A DNA stretch of 64,000 nt, from assembly GCF_036231965.1 (NCBI RefSeq), contig NZ_CP109499.1:3782001-3846000 (forward strand), given 5' to 3'. Position 1 is the first letter of the stretch; every line of letters begins with the position of its first letter. Positions 42,688 to 51,501 of this stretch are shown here, piece after piece. Position numbers and translations under genes: made by a program. A model generated the notes under the pieces. It saw only the letters and a list, made by a program, of their open reading frames with translations, made no database searches and was not told the DNA's origin. The DNA comes from Streptomyces sp. NBC_01428. Lineage in GTDB: Bacteria; Actinomycetota; Actinomycetes; Streptomycetales; Streptomycetaceae.

Positions 42688-44628
42688 TCAGGCTCCCTTC
42701 CTCACGCGGCGTTCGGTGGGCTGGGTCACCCGGTCGAGCATCAGGCCGAGGCAGACGATCGCGGCGCCGGCGACCAGGCCGGTGGCGAGGTCGCCCTGGG
42801 CGAGGCCGAACACGACGTCGTAGCCGAGCGCGCCACCGCCGACCAGGCCGCCGATGATGACGACGGCGAGGACCAGGACGACGCCCTGGTTGACGGCGAG
42901 TTGCAGCGCCGGGCGCGCGAGCGGGAGCTGGACCTGGCGCAGTTGCTGCGCGGGGGTCGCGCCGAGCGAGCGCGAGGCCTCCATGGCCGCCGGGTCGACG
43001 GCGCGCAGTCCCTGCGTCGTGATGCGGACGACGGCGGGCAGCGCGTAGACCACGGCCGCGGCGACGGCGGGTGCGCGGCCGACGCCGAACAGCGCGACGA
43101 CGGGGATGAGGTACACGAACTGCGGCATGGTCTGGAAGACGTCGAGGACCGGCCGGAGCAGTCGCTCGAAGCGTTCGCTGCGGGCCGCGGCGATGCCGAC
43201 GGCGAAGCCGATCACGAGGGTGACGGCGACGGCGGCGAGCACCTGCGACAGCGTGTCGAGGGACGGCTTCCACACACCGAGGACGCCGATGGCGGCCATG
43301 GCGAGGACGGCGGTGAGCGCGGTGCGCCAGGTGCCGATGAGCCAGGCCAGGGCGGCGACGATCAGCAGCACCGACCACCAGGGCAGCCACTGGAGGCCGT
43401 CCCGGACGGGGTCGAGGACCCAGGTGGTGAAGTGGCCGGCCCAGTCGGCGGTGCCGCCGATGTAGGGGACGCCCGAGTAGAGGTGGTCGGTCATCCAGTC
43501 GACGGCGTTGTTCACCGGCTCGGCGATGTTGACGACCCAGGCGTCGGGCCAGTCCAGCCGGCCGGCGAGTCGCCCGGCGACGGCCACGACCACCGCGGCC
43601 GCCGCTCCGTACAGCCAGGGGGTGCTCGTGCGGGCCTCGCCGAGGCGTTCGCCGGCCGCGCCGGTGACGCGGTCGAGGACGACGGCGAGGAGCACGATCG
43701 GGATGCCGGCGGAGAGGGCGGCGCCCACGTCGACGGAGGCGAGGGCCTGGTAGACGCGGTCACCGAGACCGCCGGCGCCGATGACGGACGCGATGACGGC
43801 CATGGACAGCGCCATCATGATCGTCTGGTTGAGGCCGAGGAGGAGTTCCTTGCGGGCCAGCGGGAGGCGGGCGGTGAGCAGGCGCTGGCGGGCCGTGGCG
43901 CCGAGCGAGGCGACGGCCTCCATCACGCCCTCGTCGGCGTCGCGCAGTCCGAGCGCGGTGAGGCGGGCCATGGGCGGCGCGGCGTAGACGACGGTGGCGA
44001 GGACGGCCGCGGGGACGCCGATGCCGAAGACCAGCACGACCGGCAGCAGGTACGCGAAGGCCGGGAGCACCTGCATGGTGTCCAGGACGGGGCGCAGCGC
44101 GCGGTGGGTGCGGTCGGAGAGCCCGGCGGCGAGGCCGAGCAGGGCGCCGAGGACGACGGAGGCGAGGACGGCGACCACCATGACCGCGAGGGTCTGCATG
44201 GTGGGCACCCACATGCCGAGCAGTCCGCAGGCGAGGAACGCGGCGCCGGTGCCGAGCGCGAGCCGGACCCCGGCGGCGCGCCAGGCCACCACGGCGGCGA
44301 CGGCGGTCACTCCGGCCCAGCCGGCCGCGAGGAGCAGCAGGTAGACGCCGCGTACGGAGAGGACGACGGCGTTGCTGACGTAGCCGAAGAAGTAGAGGAA
44401 CAGCGGGTGGCTGTCGCGGTTGTCGATGATCCAGTCGCTGGCCTTGCCGAGCGGTTCGGTCAGGTCGACGGTGAGGGCGTGCGGCCAGCTGCCGCTGGCC
44501 CAGCGGGCGTCGGCGAGCGGCACGAGGACCGCGGCGACGACGGCGAGGAGCAGGAGTTTGCCGACGGCGGGGTGCCGGAGGCGGGCGGGCAGGACGGTGC
44601 GGGGGGCGGACGCGGTGACTGTGGCCAT
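42688..44628 (-). CDS. Glycine betaine ABC transporter permease, tandem-duplicated form
   Basis: The 646-residue protein holds two ProW/OpuAB permease units in one chain. Each unit has about six helices and an EAA-type loop: EAVASLGATARQRLL...LPLA in the first half and EASRSLGATPAQQLR...LPLA in the second. Each is preceded by a MQVLPAFAYLLPVVLVFGIG or FQTMPQFVYLIPVVALFGVG segment. One polypeptide could thus form the whole membrane channel that other systems build as a homodimer. ATG at 44628 has GGAGG 7 bases upstream and shares one base with the ATPase stop. Confidence 0.92.
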   Translation of the reverse strand: MATVTASAPRTVLPARLRHPAVGKLLLLAVVAAVLVPLADARWASGSWPHALTVDLTEPLGKASDWIIDNRDSHPLFLYFFGYVSNAVVLSVRGVYLLLLAAGWAGVTAVAAVVAWRAAGVRLALGTGAAFLACGLLGMWVPTMQTLAVMVVAVLASVVLGALLGLAAGLSDRTHRALRPVLDTMQVLPAFAYLLPVVLVFGIGVPAAVLATVVYAAPPMARLTALGLRDADEGVMEAVASLGATARQRLLTARLPLARKELLLGLNQTIMMALSMAVIASVIGAGGLGDRVYQALASVDVGAALSAGIPIVLLAVVLDRVTGAAGERLGEARTSTPWLYGAAAAVVVAVAGRLAGRLDWPDAWVVNIAEPVNNAVDWMTDHLYSGVPYIGGTADWAGHFTTWVLDPVRDGLQWLPWWSVLLIVAALAWLIGTWRTALTAVLAMAAIGVLGVWKPSLDTLSQVLAAVAVTLVIGFAVGIAAARSERFERLLRPVLDVFQTMPQFVYLIPVVALFGVGRAPAVAAAVVYALPAVVRITTQGLRAVDPAAMEASRSLGATPAQQLRQVQLPLARPALQLAVNQGVVLVLAVVIIGGLVGGGALGYDVVFGLAQGDLATGLVAGAAIVCLGLMLDRVTQPTERRVRKGA

Positions 44629-45827
44629 CACACCGCCTCCTTCCGCAGGTCCGCCCCGGCGCGTGGGTCCGCGCCGGTCCGGGTGTCCGTGCCGGCGTTC
44701 AGGTCGGAGCCGGCGACGACGGCGAGCAGCCGTTCGTGGTCGACGACGCCGAGGCAGCGGCCGTCCTGGACGACGCAGGCGGCGCGTCCGCTGCCGGAGA
44801 CCGTCTTGATGGCGTCGGCGACGACGGTGCCGGGGGCGAGGGCGCCGGGGTGGTCGGCCGCGCCGCAGTCGCCGGGCCGCATGGCGGTGCGGACGGTCAT
44901 GACCTGCTCGCGGGGTACGTCCCGGACGAACTCGCGGACGTAGTCGTCGGCCGGGGAGCCGACGATCTCCTCGGGGGTGCCGAGCTGGACGATCCGTCCG
45001 TCGCGCATCAGGGCGATGCGGTCACCGAGGCGCAGTGCCTCGGAGAGGTCGTGGGTGATGAAGACCATCGTGCGGCCCTCCTCGTGGTGCAGCCGGACGA
45101 CCTCCTCCTGCATGTCCCGCCGGATCATCGGGTCGAGCGCGCTGAACGGCTCGTCGAAGAGCAGGACCTCGGGGTCGACGGCGAGTGCGCGGGCCAGCCC
45201 GACGCGCTGCTGCTGACCGCCGGAGAGCTGTCCGGGCCTGCGCTGTTCCATGCCTTCCAGGCCGACCTTGGCGACGACCTCGGCGGCCTTCGCGCGGCGT
45301 TCCTCACGCGGCACGCCCTGGATCTCCAGGCCGTAGGCGACGTTGTCGAGGACGGAGCGGTGCGGCAGCAGGCCGAAGTGCTGGAAGACCATGGCGGCGC
45401 GGTGGCGGCGCAGTTCGCGCAGCCGGCCCTTGTCCATGGCGAGGACGTCCTCGCCGTCGATGGCGAGACGGCCCGAGGTCGGCTCGATGAGCCGGGTGAG
45501 GCAGCGGACGAGGGTGGACTTGCCCGAGCCGGACAGGCCCATGACGACGAAGACCTCGCCCTTGCGGACGTCGAAGCTGACGTCGCGGACGGCGGCGGTG
45601 CAGCCGGTGGCCTCGCGGAGTTCGGCGGCGTCGAGCGAGGCGAGTTCGGGGTCGCCGGGGACGCGGTCGGCCTTGGGGCCGAACACCTTCCACAGGTTCT
45701 GTACGGAGAAGACGGGCTGGGTCTCGTCGCCGCTCATCTCGACTCCTTCGCCGGGCCGGGTGGTTGGGGTGCCGACTGCCGTGCTGTCGTCCTCGGCGGA
45801 CGGGTTCACGTCGGTGGTCGTACTCAT
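44628..45827 (-). CDS. Glycine betaine ABC transporter ATP-binding protein with CBS-like tail
   Basis: The 399-residue ATPase is of the ProV/OpuAA type. It has Walker A GLSGSGKST (97-105), signature LSGGQQQR and Walker B VLLFDEPFSALD, with FVFITHD-like VFITHDLSEAL after it. The C-terminal 100 residues (TAMRPGDCGAADHPGALAPGTVV...ACVVQDGRCLGVVDHERLL) form one CBS-like module, which in OpuA-type systems senses ionic strength. An N-terminal tail of about 38 residues is Thr/Glu-rich. ATG at 45827 shares one base with the betA stop, with GGAGG upstream. Confidence 0.92.
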   Translation of the reverse strand: MSTTTDVNPSAEDDSTAVGTPTTRPGEGVEMSGDETQPVFSVQNLWKVFGPKADRVPGDPELASLDAAELREATGCTAAVRDVSFDVRKGEVFVVMGLSGSGKSTLVRCLTRLIEPTSGRLAIDGEDVLAMDKGRLRELRRHRAAMVFQHFGLLPHRSVLDNVAYGLEIQGVPREERRAKAAEVVAKVGLEGMEQRRPGQLSGGQQQRVGLARALAVDPEVLLFDEPFSALDPMIRRDMQEEVVRLHHEEGRTMVFITHDLSEALRLGDRIALMRDGRIVQLGTPEEIVGSPADDYVREFVRDVPREQVMTVRTAMRPGDCGAADHPGALAPGTVVADAIKTVSGSGRAACVVQDGRCLGVVDHERLLAVVAGSDLNAGTDTRTGADPRAGADLRKEAV

Positions 45828-47356
45828 CACGCACCGCCTCCGATCAGTTCGGCGGCCTTCTCGCCGACCATGAGCACCCCGATCATCGGGTTCACGGCGG
45901 GCATGGTCGGGAAGACGGAGGCGTCGGCGATCCGGATGCCGTCGAGGCCGCGGACCCTCAACTCGGGGTCGACGACCGCGTGTTCGTCGGACGCCTCGCC
46001 CATCCGGCAGGTGCCCGCCGGGTGGTAGACGGTGTGCGCGACCTGGCGTGCGTACGCGCTGAGTTCCTCGTCGTCCGTGACGGCGGGGCCGGGGCAGACC
46101 TCGCGCTTGAGCCAGCCGGCGAGCGGCTCGGCCTTGGCTATCTCGCGGGCGATCTTGATGCCGTCGACGAGGGTGCGGCCGTCGTAGTCGTCCTCGTCCG
46201 TGAAGTACCGGAAGTCGAGGGCGGGCTTGACGGCCGGGTCGGCGCTCGTCAGGTAGAGGCGGCCGCGGCTGCGCGGCTTGGGGATGTTGGGGGTCATCGA
46301 GACGCCGTGCGCGGGGCGTTCGTAGCCGAGGCGCTCGGGGTTGTCCGTGAACGGGATCTGGTAGAAGTGGAACATCAGGTCGGGGCCCTGCTGTTCGGGG
46401 TCGCGGCGCACGAAGAGGCCCGCGTCGGAGTCCATCGCGGAGTTCTCGGGGATCGGCCCGTTGGTCTCCCAGACGATCACGGACTCGGGGTGGTCGAGGA
46501 GGTTCTCGCCGACGCCGGGCAGGTCGTGCACGACGGGGATGTCCAGTTCCTCCAGGTCACCGGCGGGGCCGATGCCGGAGTGCAGCAGCAGGCGCGGGGA
46601 GTCGACGGCGCCCGCGCAGAGCAGGACCTCGTTCTTCGCGCTCACGAGGACCTCTTCGCCGTCCTTCGTGCGGACGTGGACGCCGGTGACGCGGGTCCCG
46701 TCGAGTTCCAGCTTGTACGCCCAGGTCTCCAGCAGGAGCGTGAGATTGGGGCGTTCGTCCATCACGGGGTGCAGGTACGCGACGGAGGCGCTGGAGCGCT
46801 TGTTGTTCTCCGGGTGGTACGCGAGGTCGAAGAAGCCGACGCCCTCGGTGAACGGCTTCTGGTTGAAGCCCTCGACGCGGGGCACGTCGAGCGCGGTCCG
46901 CGCGGCGTCCACGAAGTCGCGGGCGATGGCGTTCCGGTCCTTCTCGTCGACCGGCACGATGTTGTTGAGGAGCCGCGCGAAGTACGCCTCCATCGGGACC
47001 GCGCCCCAGCCCTTGGCGCCGGCCGCCTCCCACTCGTCCCAGTCGGACGGCAGCGGCTTGAACGCGATGAGGGTGTTGTGCGACGAGCAGCCGCCGAGCA
47101 CCCGGGCGCGGCTGTGCCGGATGTGGGAGTTGCCGCGTGGCTGTTCGGTCGTCGGGTAGTCGTAGTCGAGTTCCCCGCCGAGCAGGCCCATCCAGCGGCG
47201 CAGGGTCAGGACGTCGTCGCGGCCCACGTCGCTGGGCCCGCCCTCGATGACGGCGACGGTGACGTCGGGGTTCTCGGTGAGGCGGGACGCGATCACGGAG
47301 CCCGCCGTGCCGCCGCCGATGACGACGTAGTCGTACCTGTTCTCGTGCTGGGACAT
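45827..47356 (-). CDS. betA: Choline dehydrogenase-like GMC oxidoreductase
   Basis: The 509-residue flavoprotein has the FAD motif VVIGGGTAGSVIASRL at the N-terminus and GMC signatures RARVLGGCSSHN and CAGAVDSPRLLLHSGIGP. The active-site histidine is in AHTVYHPAGTCRMG. Next to a betaine aldehyde dehydrogenase and a betaine importer, oxidation of choline to betaine aldehyde is the natural role, although GMC enzymes vary in substrate. ATG at 47356 begins MSQHENRYDYVVIGGG. The 209 bases upstream, before betB, are G-rich low complexity with no clear element; betA may be read from the betB promoter. Confidence 0.88.
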   Translation of the reverse strand: MSQHENRYDYVVIGGGTAGSVIASRLTENPDVTVAVIEGGPSDVGRDDVLTLRRWMGLLGGELDYDYPTTEQPRGNSHIRHSRARVLGGCSSHNTLIAFKPLPSDWDEWEAAGAKGWGAVPMEAYFARLLNNIVPVDEKDRNAIARDFVDAARTALDVPRVEGFNQKPFTEGVGFFDLAYHPENNKRSSASVAYLHPVMDERPNLTLLLETWAYKLELDGTRVTGVHVRTKDGEEVLVSAKNEVLLCAGAVDSPRLLLHSGIGPAGDLEELDIPVVHDLPGVGENLLDHPESVIVWETNGPIPENSAMDSDAGLFVRRDPEQQGPDLMFHFYQIPFTDNPERLGYERPAHGVSMTPNIPKPRSRGRLYLTSADPAVKPALDFRYFTDEDDYDGRTLVDGIKIAREIAKAEPLAGWLKREVCPGPAVTDDEELSAYARQVAHTVYHPAGTCRMGEASDEHAVVDPELRVRGLDGIRIADASVFPTMPAVNPMIGVLMVGEKAAELIGGGA

Positions 47357-47565
47357 GGAATGTGCTCCAAGGTGCCTTGTGCGGTGGGGGGTTGGGGAGG
47401 GGGACGAAGATGCGGACGGGAATGGGGACGGGGGGCGCCGGGGACGTCGGGGTACGGGTCCGCGCCGGGCGGCGGATCGGTGCGTCGCCCGCGGGGACGG
47501 TGGCCGGGCGTCCGGCGCCGTGCCGTCGGTCGTCGGGCCGGCGAGCGAGGCCGGCCCTGCGGGGT

Positions 47566-49080
47566 TCAGCCGGCGAACCAGCGAACGGGCTGTGGCGCGA
47601 GGTTCTGGTAGACGTGCTTGGTCTCGCGGTACTCGGCGAGTCCGGCCGGGCCGAGTTCGCGTCCGACGCCGCTCTTGCCGAAGCCGCCCCACTCCGCCTG
47701 CGGGAGGTAGGGGTGGAAGTCGTTGATCCAGACCGTGCCGTGCCGCAGTCGGCCGGCGACACGGCGCGCGCGGCCGGCGTCGGCGGTCCAGACGGCGCCG
47801 GCGAGGCCGTACTCGGTGTCGTTGGCGAGGGCGACGGCCTCGTCCTCGGTGGCGAACGTCTCCACGGTCAGGACGGGTCCGAAGACCTCCTCGCGGACCA
47901 CGCGCATCTCGCGGTGGCACTGGTCGAGGACGGTCGGCTCGTAGAAGTAGCCGGTGGCGGGCCGGACGTCGGACGGGTCGGGCCGCTTGCCGCCGGACCG
48001 CAGCACCGCTCCCTCGGCCAGCGCGGAGGCGACGTACGCCTCCGTCTTCTCGCGCTGCTGCGCGGAGACGAGCGGGCCGCACTCCACGCCGTCCTCGGTG
48101 CCGCGGCCGAGCCGGATCGCGCCTGCCCTGCGGGCGAGTTCGGCGACGAAGCGCTCGCGCACGGACTCCTCGACGATGAGGCGCGAGCCCGCCGAGCAGA
48201 CCTGGCCGCTGTGGATGAAGGCGGCGTTGAGGGCCTGGTCGACGGCGGTGTCGAAGCCCTCCTCGGTGGCGCAGGCGTCGGCGAAGACGACGTTGGGGTT
48301 CTTGCCGCCGAGTTCGAGCGCGACCTTCTTGACGGTGTCGGCGGCGGCGTGCGCGACCTTCGTGCCGCTGACCAGGCCGCCGGTGAAGGAGACGAGGTCG
48401 ACGTCGGGGTGCTCGGCGAGGCGGGCGCCGACCGTGTGGCCGGGGCCGGTGACGATTCCCGCCACCCCGTCGGGCAGGCCCGCCTCGGCGAGCAGGGCGA
48501 GCAGGGCGACGGTGGTCAGCGGGGTGATCTCGCTGGGCTTGACCACGAAGGTGTTGCCCGCGGCGAGCGCCGGGGCGATCTTCCAACTGGCCTGGAGGAG
48601 GGGGTAGTTCCAGGGGGTGATCAGCGCGCAGACGCCGACGGGTTCGTGCACGACGACGCTGTGGATGTCGGCCGAGCCCGCGTCGACCACGCGTCCGCCA
48701 CCCTCGCCCACGACGAGGTCGGCGAAGTAGCGGAAGGCGTCGGCGACACAGTCGATGTCGACGCGCCCCTCCTCCACGGTCTTGCCCGCGTCCCGGCTCT
48801 CCAGCAGGCCGAGTTCCTCGCGGTCGCGGACGAGGAGATCGGCGACGCGGCGCAGCAGGGCGGCGCGGTCGGCGACCGGGGTGTGCGGCCAGGGGCCCTC
48901 GTCGAAGGCCCTGCGGGCGGCGGCCACCGCGAGGTCGGTGTCCTTCTCGTCGCCCTCCGCGACCACGGCGAACGGCTGGGCATCGGCGGGGTCGAGGATC
49001 TCGCGCGTCGCGCCGGAGAGCGCCGCACGCCACTCGCCGCCCACGTGGATGGTCTGTTCTGCCTGCTGCTGTCCGGCCAT
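47566..49080 (-). CDS. betB: Betaine aldehyde dehydrogenase
   Basis: The 504-residue NAD-dependent aldehyde dehydrogenase has ITPWNYPLLQ (N159), VKPSEITP (K181), LELGGKNPN (E256) and the catalytic cysteine in SGQVCSAGSR (C295). It should oxidise betaine aldehyde to the osmoprotectant glycine betaine. It is first in the run betB, betA and the betaine transporter genes, all leftward. ATG at 49080 begins MAGQQQAEQT. An inverted repeat GTCACAC-AG-GTGTGAC lies 39-54 bases upstream and may control the whole module. Confidence 0.92.
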   Translation of the reverse strand: MAGQQQAEQTIHVGGEWRAALSGATREILDPADAQPFAVVAEGDEKDTDLAVAAARRAFDEGPWPHTPVADRAALLRRVADLLVRDREELGLLESRDAGKTVEEGRVDIDCVADAFRYFADLVVGEGGGRVVDAGSADIHSVVVHEPVGVCALITPWNYPLLQASWKIAPALAAGNTFVVKPSEITPLTTVALLALLAEAGLPDGVAGIVTGPGHTVGARLAEHPDVDLVSFTGGLVSGTKVAHAAADTVKKVALELGGKNPNVVFADACATEEGFDTAVDQALNAAFIHSGQVCSAGSRLIVEESVRERFVAELARRAGAIRLGRGTEDGVECGPLVSAQQREKTEAYVASALAEGAVLRSGGKRPDPSDVRPATGYFYEPTVLDQCHREMRVVREEVFGPVLTVETFATEDEAVALANDTEYGLAGAVWTADAGRARRVAGRLRHGTVWINDFHPYLPQAEWGGFGKSGVGRELGPAGLAEYRETKHVYQNLAPQPVRWFAG

Positions 49081-49118
49081 GATCGGTGTTGCCTTCCGTT
49101 CCTGTTCGACGCCCCTGA

Positions 49119-49134
49119 GTCACACAGGTGTGAC
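49119..49134 (-). promoter_or_regulatory. Inverted repeat upstream of betB, candidate operator
   Basis: Perfect 7-base arms GTCACAC and GTGTGAC are separated by AG. The site is centred about 47 bases before the betB ATG, a normal operator position. The regulator is not encoded nearby, so its identity is open. An A-rich patch at 49208-49226 lies further upstream. Confidence 0.5.
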
Positions 49135-49265
49135 CCCGGGGGCCGTGAGCACATGCCCATCGGCCTCGGATGCATGCACAACCGGACACCGAAAGTGCGC
49201 CAGGTCACGGAAAAACCCACCAAAACAGGATGAGAAGGGGCGAATCACAGGCCGTGCGGCGGTGC

Positions 49266-50288
49266 TCAGGTGCCGCAGGCGGACCCGGTCGGGCAGAAGG
49301 AGTCCACGGCCGTCGTGAGCCGGTCGCTCATGTCCGTACCGGCGGGGCCGCTGGCGACGATGGCGTACGGCGTGCCGTCCGCGGCCTGGAAGCGGTGGTC
49401 GATGGTCTCGGTGGCCCCGAACTGCCTGCTGTCGTAGCGGTAGCTGAACTCCGCCCAGTCGGCGCCGCTCCGCCGGTTCAGGTACCGGTAGCCCTTGAAC
49501 CCCTCCGCGATGTCCTGGGCCTGCGCCGAGGAGTCCGTCACGGAGACCTCCTTGACCGGGAACACCATGAGCTTGCGGTCGCCGCCGGGGGCCGTGTAGG
49601 TGACGACGGGCGCCAGCTTCCCCTGGGTCTGGTCGCGCGCCCAGCCGACGGGCACGTCCACGGTGTAGCCGAGCGGATCGACGGCCCTGCTGTATCCGGG
49701 GGACGGCGCCGGGGCGGTGGGCGAGGCCGGATCGGCGTAGGCGCCCTCGTCACCGGTGTTGTAGGGGCCGTCCGAGGGGACACCGGTGGTCGCCGTGACA
49801 GTCACGGCGGGTCCGGCCGATGCGCCCCGCGTCCCACGGTTCGCCGCGTCGTCCCTGGTGAGGGCCCAGAGCCCGCCCCCGACGCCGCCCGCGAGAACGG
49901 CCACGGCGACGATCACCAGCAACAGCCGCCGCGAGTCCCCGGGCCCCTGCCCCTGGCCCCCGTCGGACGGGGGCGCACCGCCCCCGGGCCACGGCTGGAC
50001 GGGCGGCGACCAGGCGGGCGACTGCTGCTGGGGCGGCCAGGACCGCTGCGGCGACGGCGGCGGACCGACGGGCCCCTCGGGCGTCCCGGCGGGCGGCGGC
50101 GGGTACAGGTCGGGCCGCACGGTCCCGGCCTGGGTGGCGGCGGCCCACCACGCGCCGTTCCGCTGCTCCCCGTCCCCCTGCCCCCGGCCACCGTCGGCAG
50201 GACTCGCAGGGTCCCGGTCCTCACGGCCGTCGCCCTCGTCACCGTCGTCGACCCACTGCCGACGGTCCGCGTCCCATCGCTGCGCCAT
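49266..50288 (-). CDS. Membrane-anchored extracytoplasmic protein of unknown function
   Basis: The 340-residue protein has a cytoplasmic Pro/Gly/Gln-rich head of about 118 residues and one transmembrane helix (RRLLLVIVAVAVLAGGVGGGLWAL). A Thr/Pro linker leads to an outside domain of about 150 residues that starts YTVDVPVGWARDQTQGK, with two cysteines at the very end (SFCPTGSACGT). This serine/threonine-kinase-extracellular-like layout is common among streptomycete proteins of unknown role. ATG at 50288 begins MAQRWDADRRQWVDD. The gene is divergent from the SIP-like gene. Confidence 0.78.
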   Translation of the reverse strand: MAQRWDADRRQWVDDGDEGDGREDRDPASPADGGRGQGDGEQRNGAWWAAATQAGTVRPDLYPPPPAGTPEGPVGPPPSPQRSWPPQQQSPAWSPPVQPWPGGGAPPSDGGQGQGPGDSRRLLLVIVAVAVLAGGVGGGLWALTRDDAANRGTRGASAGPAVTVTATTGVPSDGPYNTGDEGAYADPASPTAPAPSPGYSRAVDPLGYTVDVPVGWARDQTQGKLAPVVTYTAPGGDRKLMVFPVKEVSVTDSSAQAQDIAEGFKGYRYLNRRSGADWAEFSYRYDSRQFGATETIDHRFQAADGTPYAIVASGPAGTDMSDRLTTAVDSFCPTGSACGT

Positions 50289-50664
50289 CCCGTCACCCCC
50301 GCTCCGGCACGGCCCCGTCCGCCGGCCGAGCCCCGACGCCTGATCGCCGGACCCGGCCGCTCCCCTGCCCCGGGCGGACCGTACGCAACGACGATAGTGA
50401 CGTTCACCCCCGACGCACCCCTCTTTATGGCGACAAAGCACGTCTGTTCGATGCGTACTTTCCGTACGCCCCACCAGCCCCGTCCGCCCGCACAGCACGT
50501 CCCGCGCTCTGCCGGCCGGTCGAGCCTTCCCCTTCCCTGCGAGTGCCGAGCCGCGCGCACGCGTCCGGTGAGGAACCCGCGCTGGAACCCGCCCGCAGAC
50601 ACCTCTACGGTGACAGCGCGCCCTCCACTCACGCCCCAACACCCCCTCCCCCGAGGAGTATTCG

Positions 50665-51354
50665 ATGCCCGCGCTGCTCACACGCGTCCTCGACCGGCTG
50701 ATGCTCCAGGGCAGGGTCACCGAGGCCGAACCGGTGGCCGCGCGCATGCGGCGTCTGCGCGTCGAGGGCCCCGCCCTGACCGGCCTCGATCCACGTCCGG
50801 GACAACAGGTGCGGGTCCTGGTGGAGGGCACGCTGACCCGGCGGACGTACTCGGTCTGGCGCTACGACCCCGCCGGCGCCGTCGAGTTGTGCGTGCTGGA
50901 CCACGAGGGCGCGGGGCCCGGGGCCCGTTGGGGACGGAGCGTGCGCACCGGGGACACGGTCCGATTCGGCGGGCCCGAGGGGTCGTTCGTGCTGCGTCCG
51001 GACGCGACGCGCCATGTGTTCGTCGGGGACGAGACGGCGTCGGTCGCGTTCGGTTCGATGCTGGCGGCGCTGCCCGCGTCGGCGGACGTCTCGGGCTGCC
51101 TGGAGACGCGGACCCCCGAGGACAGGCTCCCGCTCCCGCACGCGGACCGCCTCGGCTGGACGCTGCGCGGCACCGGCTCCCTCGCCGACGCGGTACGGGG
51201 GCTGAACCCGCCGCCGGGCGGCGTCGCGTACGTCGCGGGCGAGGCCCGGACCGTGCAGAGCGTGAAGCGGATCCTCGTCCAGGAATCCGGCTGGGACCGG
51301 CGCACGGTGGTGACGAAGCCGTTCTGGGCGCCGGGGAAGCGGGGGCTGGAGTAG
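50665..51354 (+). CDS. Siderophore-interacting protein (SIP family), short form
   Basis: The 229-residue protein has the FAD-binding barrel of SIP/ViuB proteins with RRTYSVWRYD, the usual flavin motif. The C-terminal NAD-like domain has VGDETASVAFGSML, YVAGEARTVQSVKRIL and a terminal KPFWAPGKRGLE. Such proteins reduce ferric siderophores to release iron in the cytosol. It is about 40 residues shorter than many family members, mainly within the second domain. ATG at 50665 has GAGGAG 6 bases upstream. No siderophore or DtxR-like box gene is next to it. Bases 50289-50664 hold no other gene. Confidence 0.85.
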   Translation: MPALLTRVLDRLMLQGRVTEAEPVAARMRRLRVEGPALTGLDPRPGQQVRVLVEGTLTRRTYSVWRYDPAGAVELCVLDHEGAGPGARWGRSVRTGDTVRFGGPEGSFVLRPDATRHVFVGDETASVAFGSMLAALPASADVSGCLETRTPEDRLPLPHADRLGWTLRGTGSLADAVRGLNPPPGGVAYVAGEARTVQSVKRILVQESGWDRRTVVTKPFWAPGKRGLE

Positions 51355-51418
51355 CCCCGACGCCCGCGGAGCACCGTCACCCGACGAGCACCAACGCTCC
51401 GAGGAGCACCAACGCACG

Positions 51419-51450
51419 GACGCCCGGACGGTTTTCGCCGTCCGGGCGTC
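51419..51450. terminator. Bidirectional terminator between the SIP-like gene and mdh
   Basis: Thirteen-base perfect arms (GACGCCCGGACGG and complement) flank the loop TTTTCG. A second perfect palindrome of 24 bases, centred at 51477/51478 (51466-51489), lies directly before the mdh stop. A tandem GAGCACCAACGC repeat (51384, 51403) precedes the hairpin. Confidence 0.85.
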
Positions 51451-51501
51451 GTGGTTCACCGCCGGGGACCGCCTCCGCGGAGGCGGTCCGGGCAGGTCAG
51501 A

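Noticed and set aside
47357..47565. Promoter or small gene between betB and betA
   Set aside because: The sequence is G-rich low complexity with no -10/-35 pair, ribosome site or conserved-looking frame.
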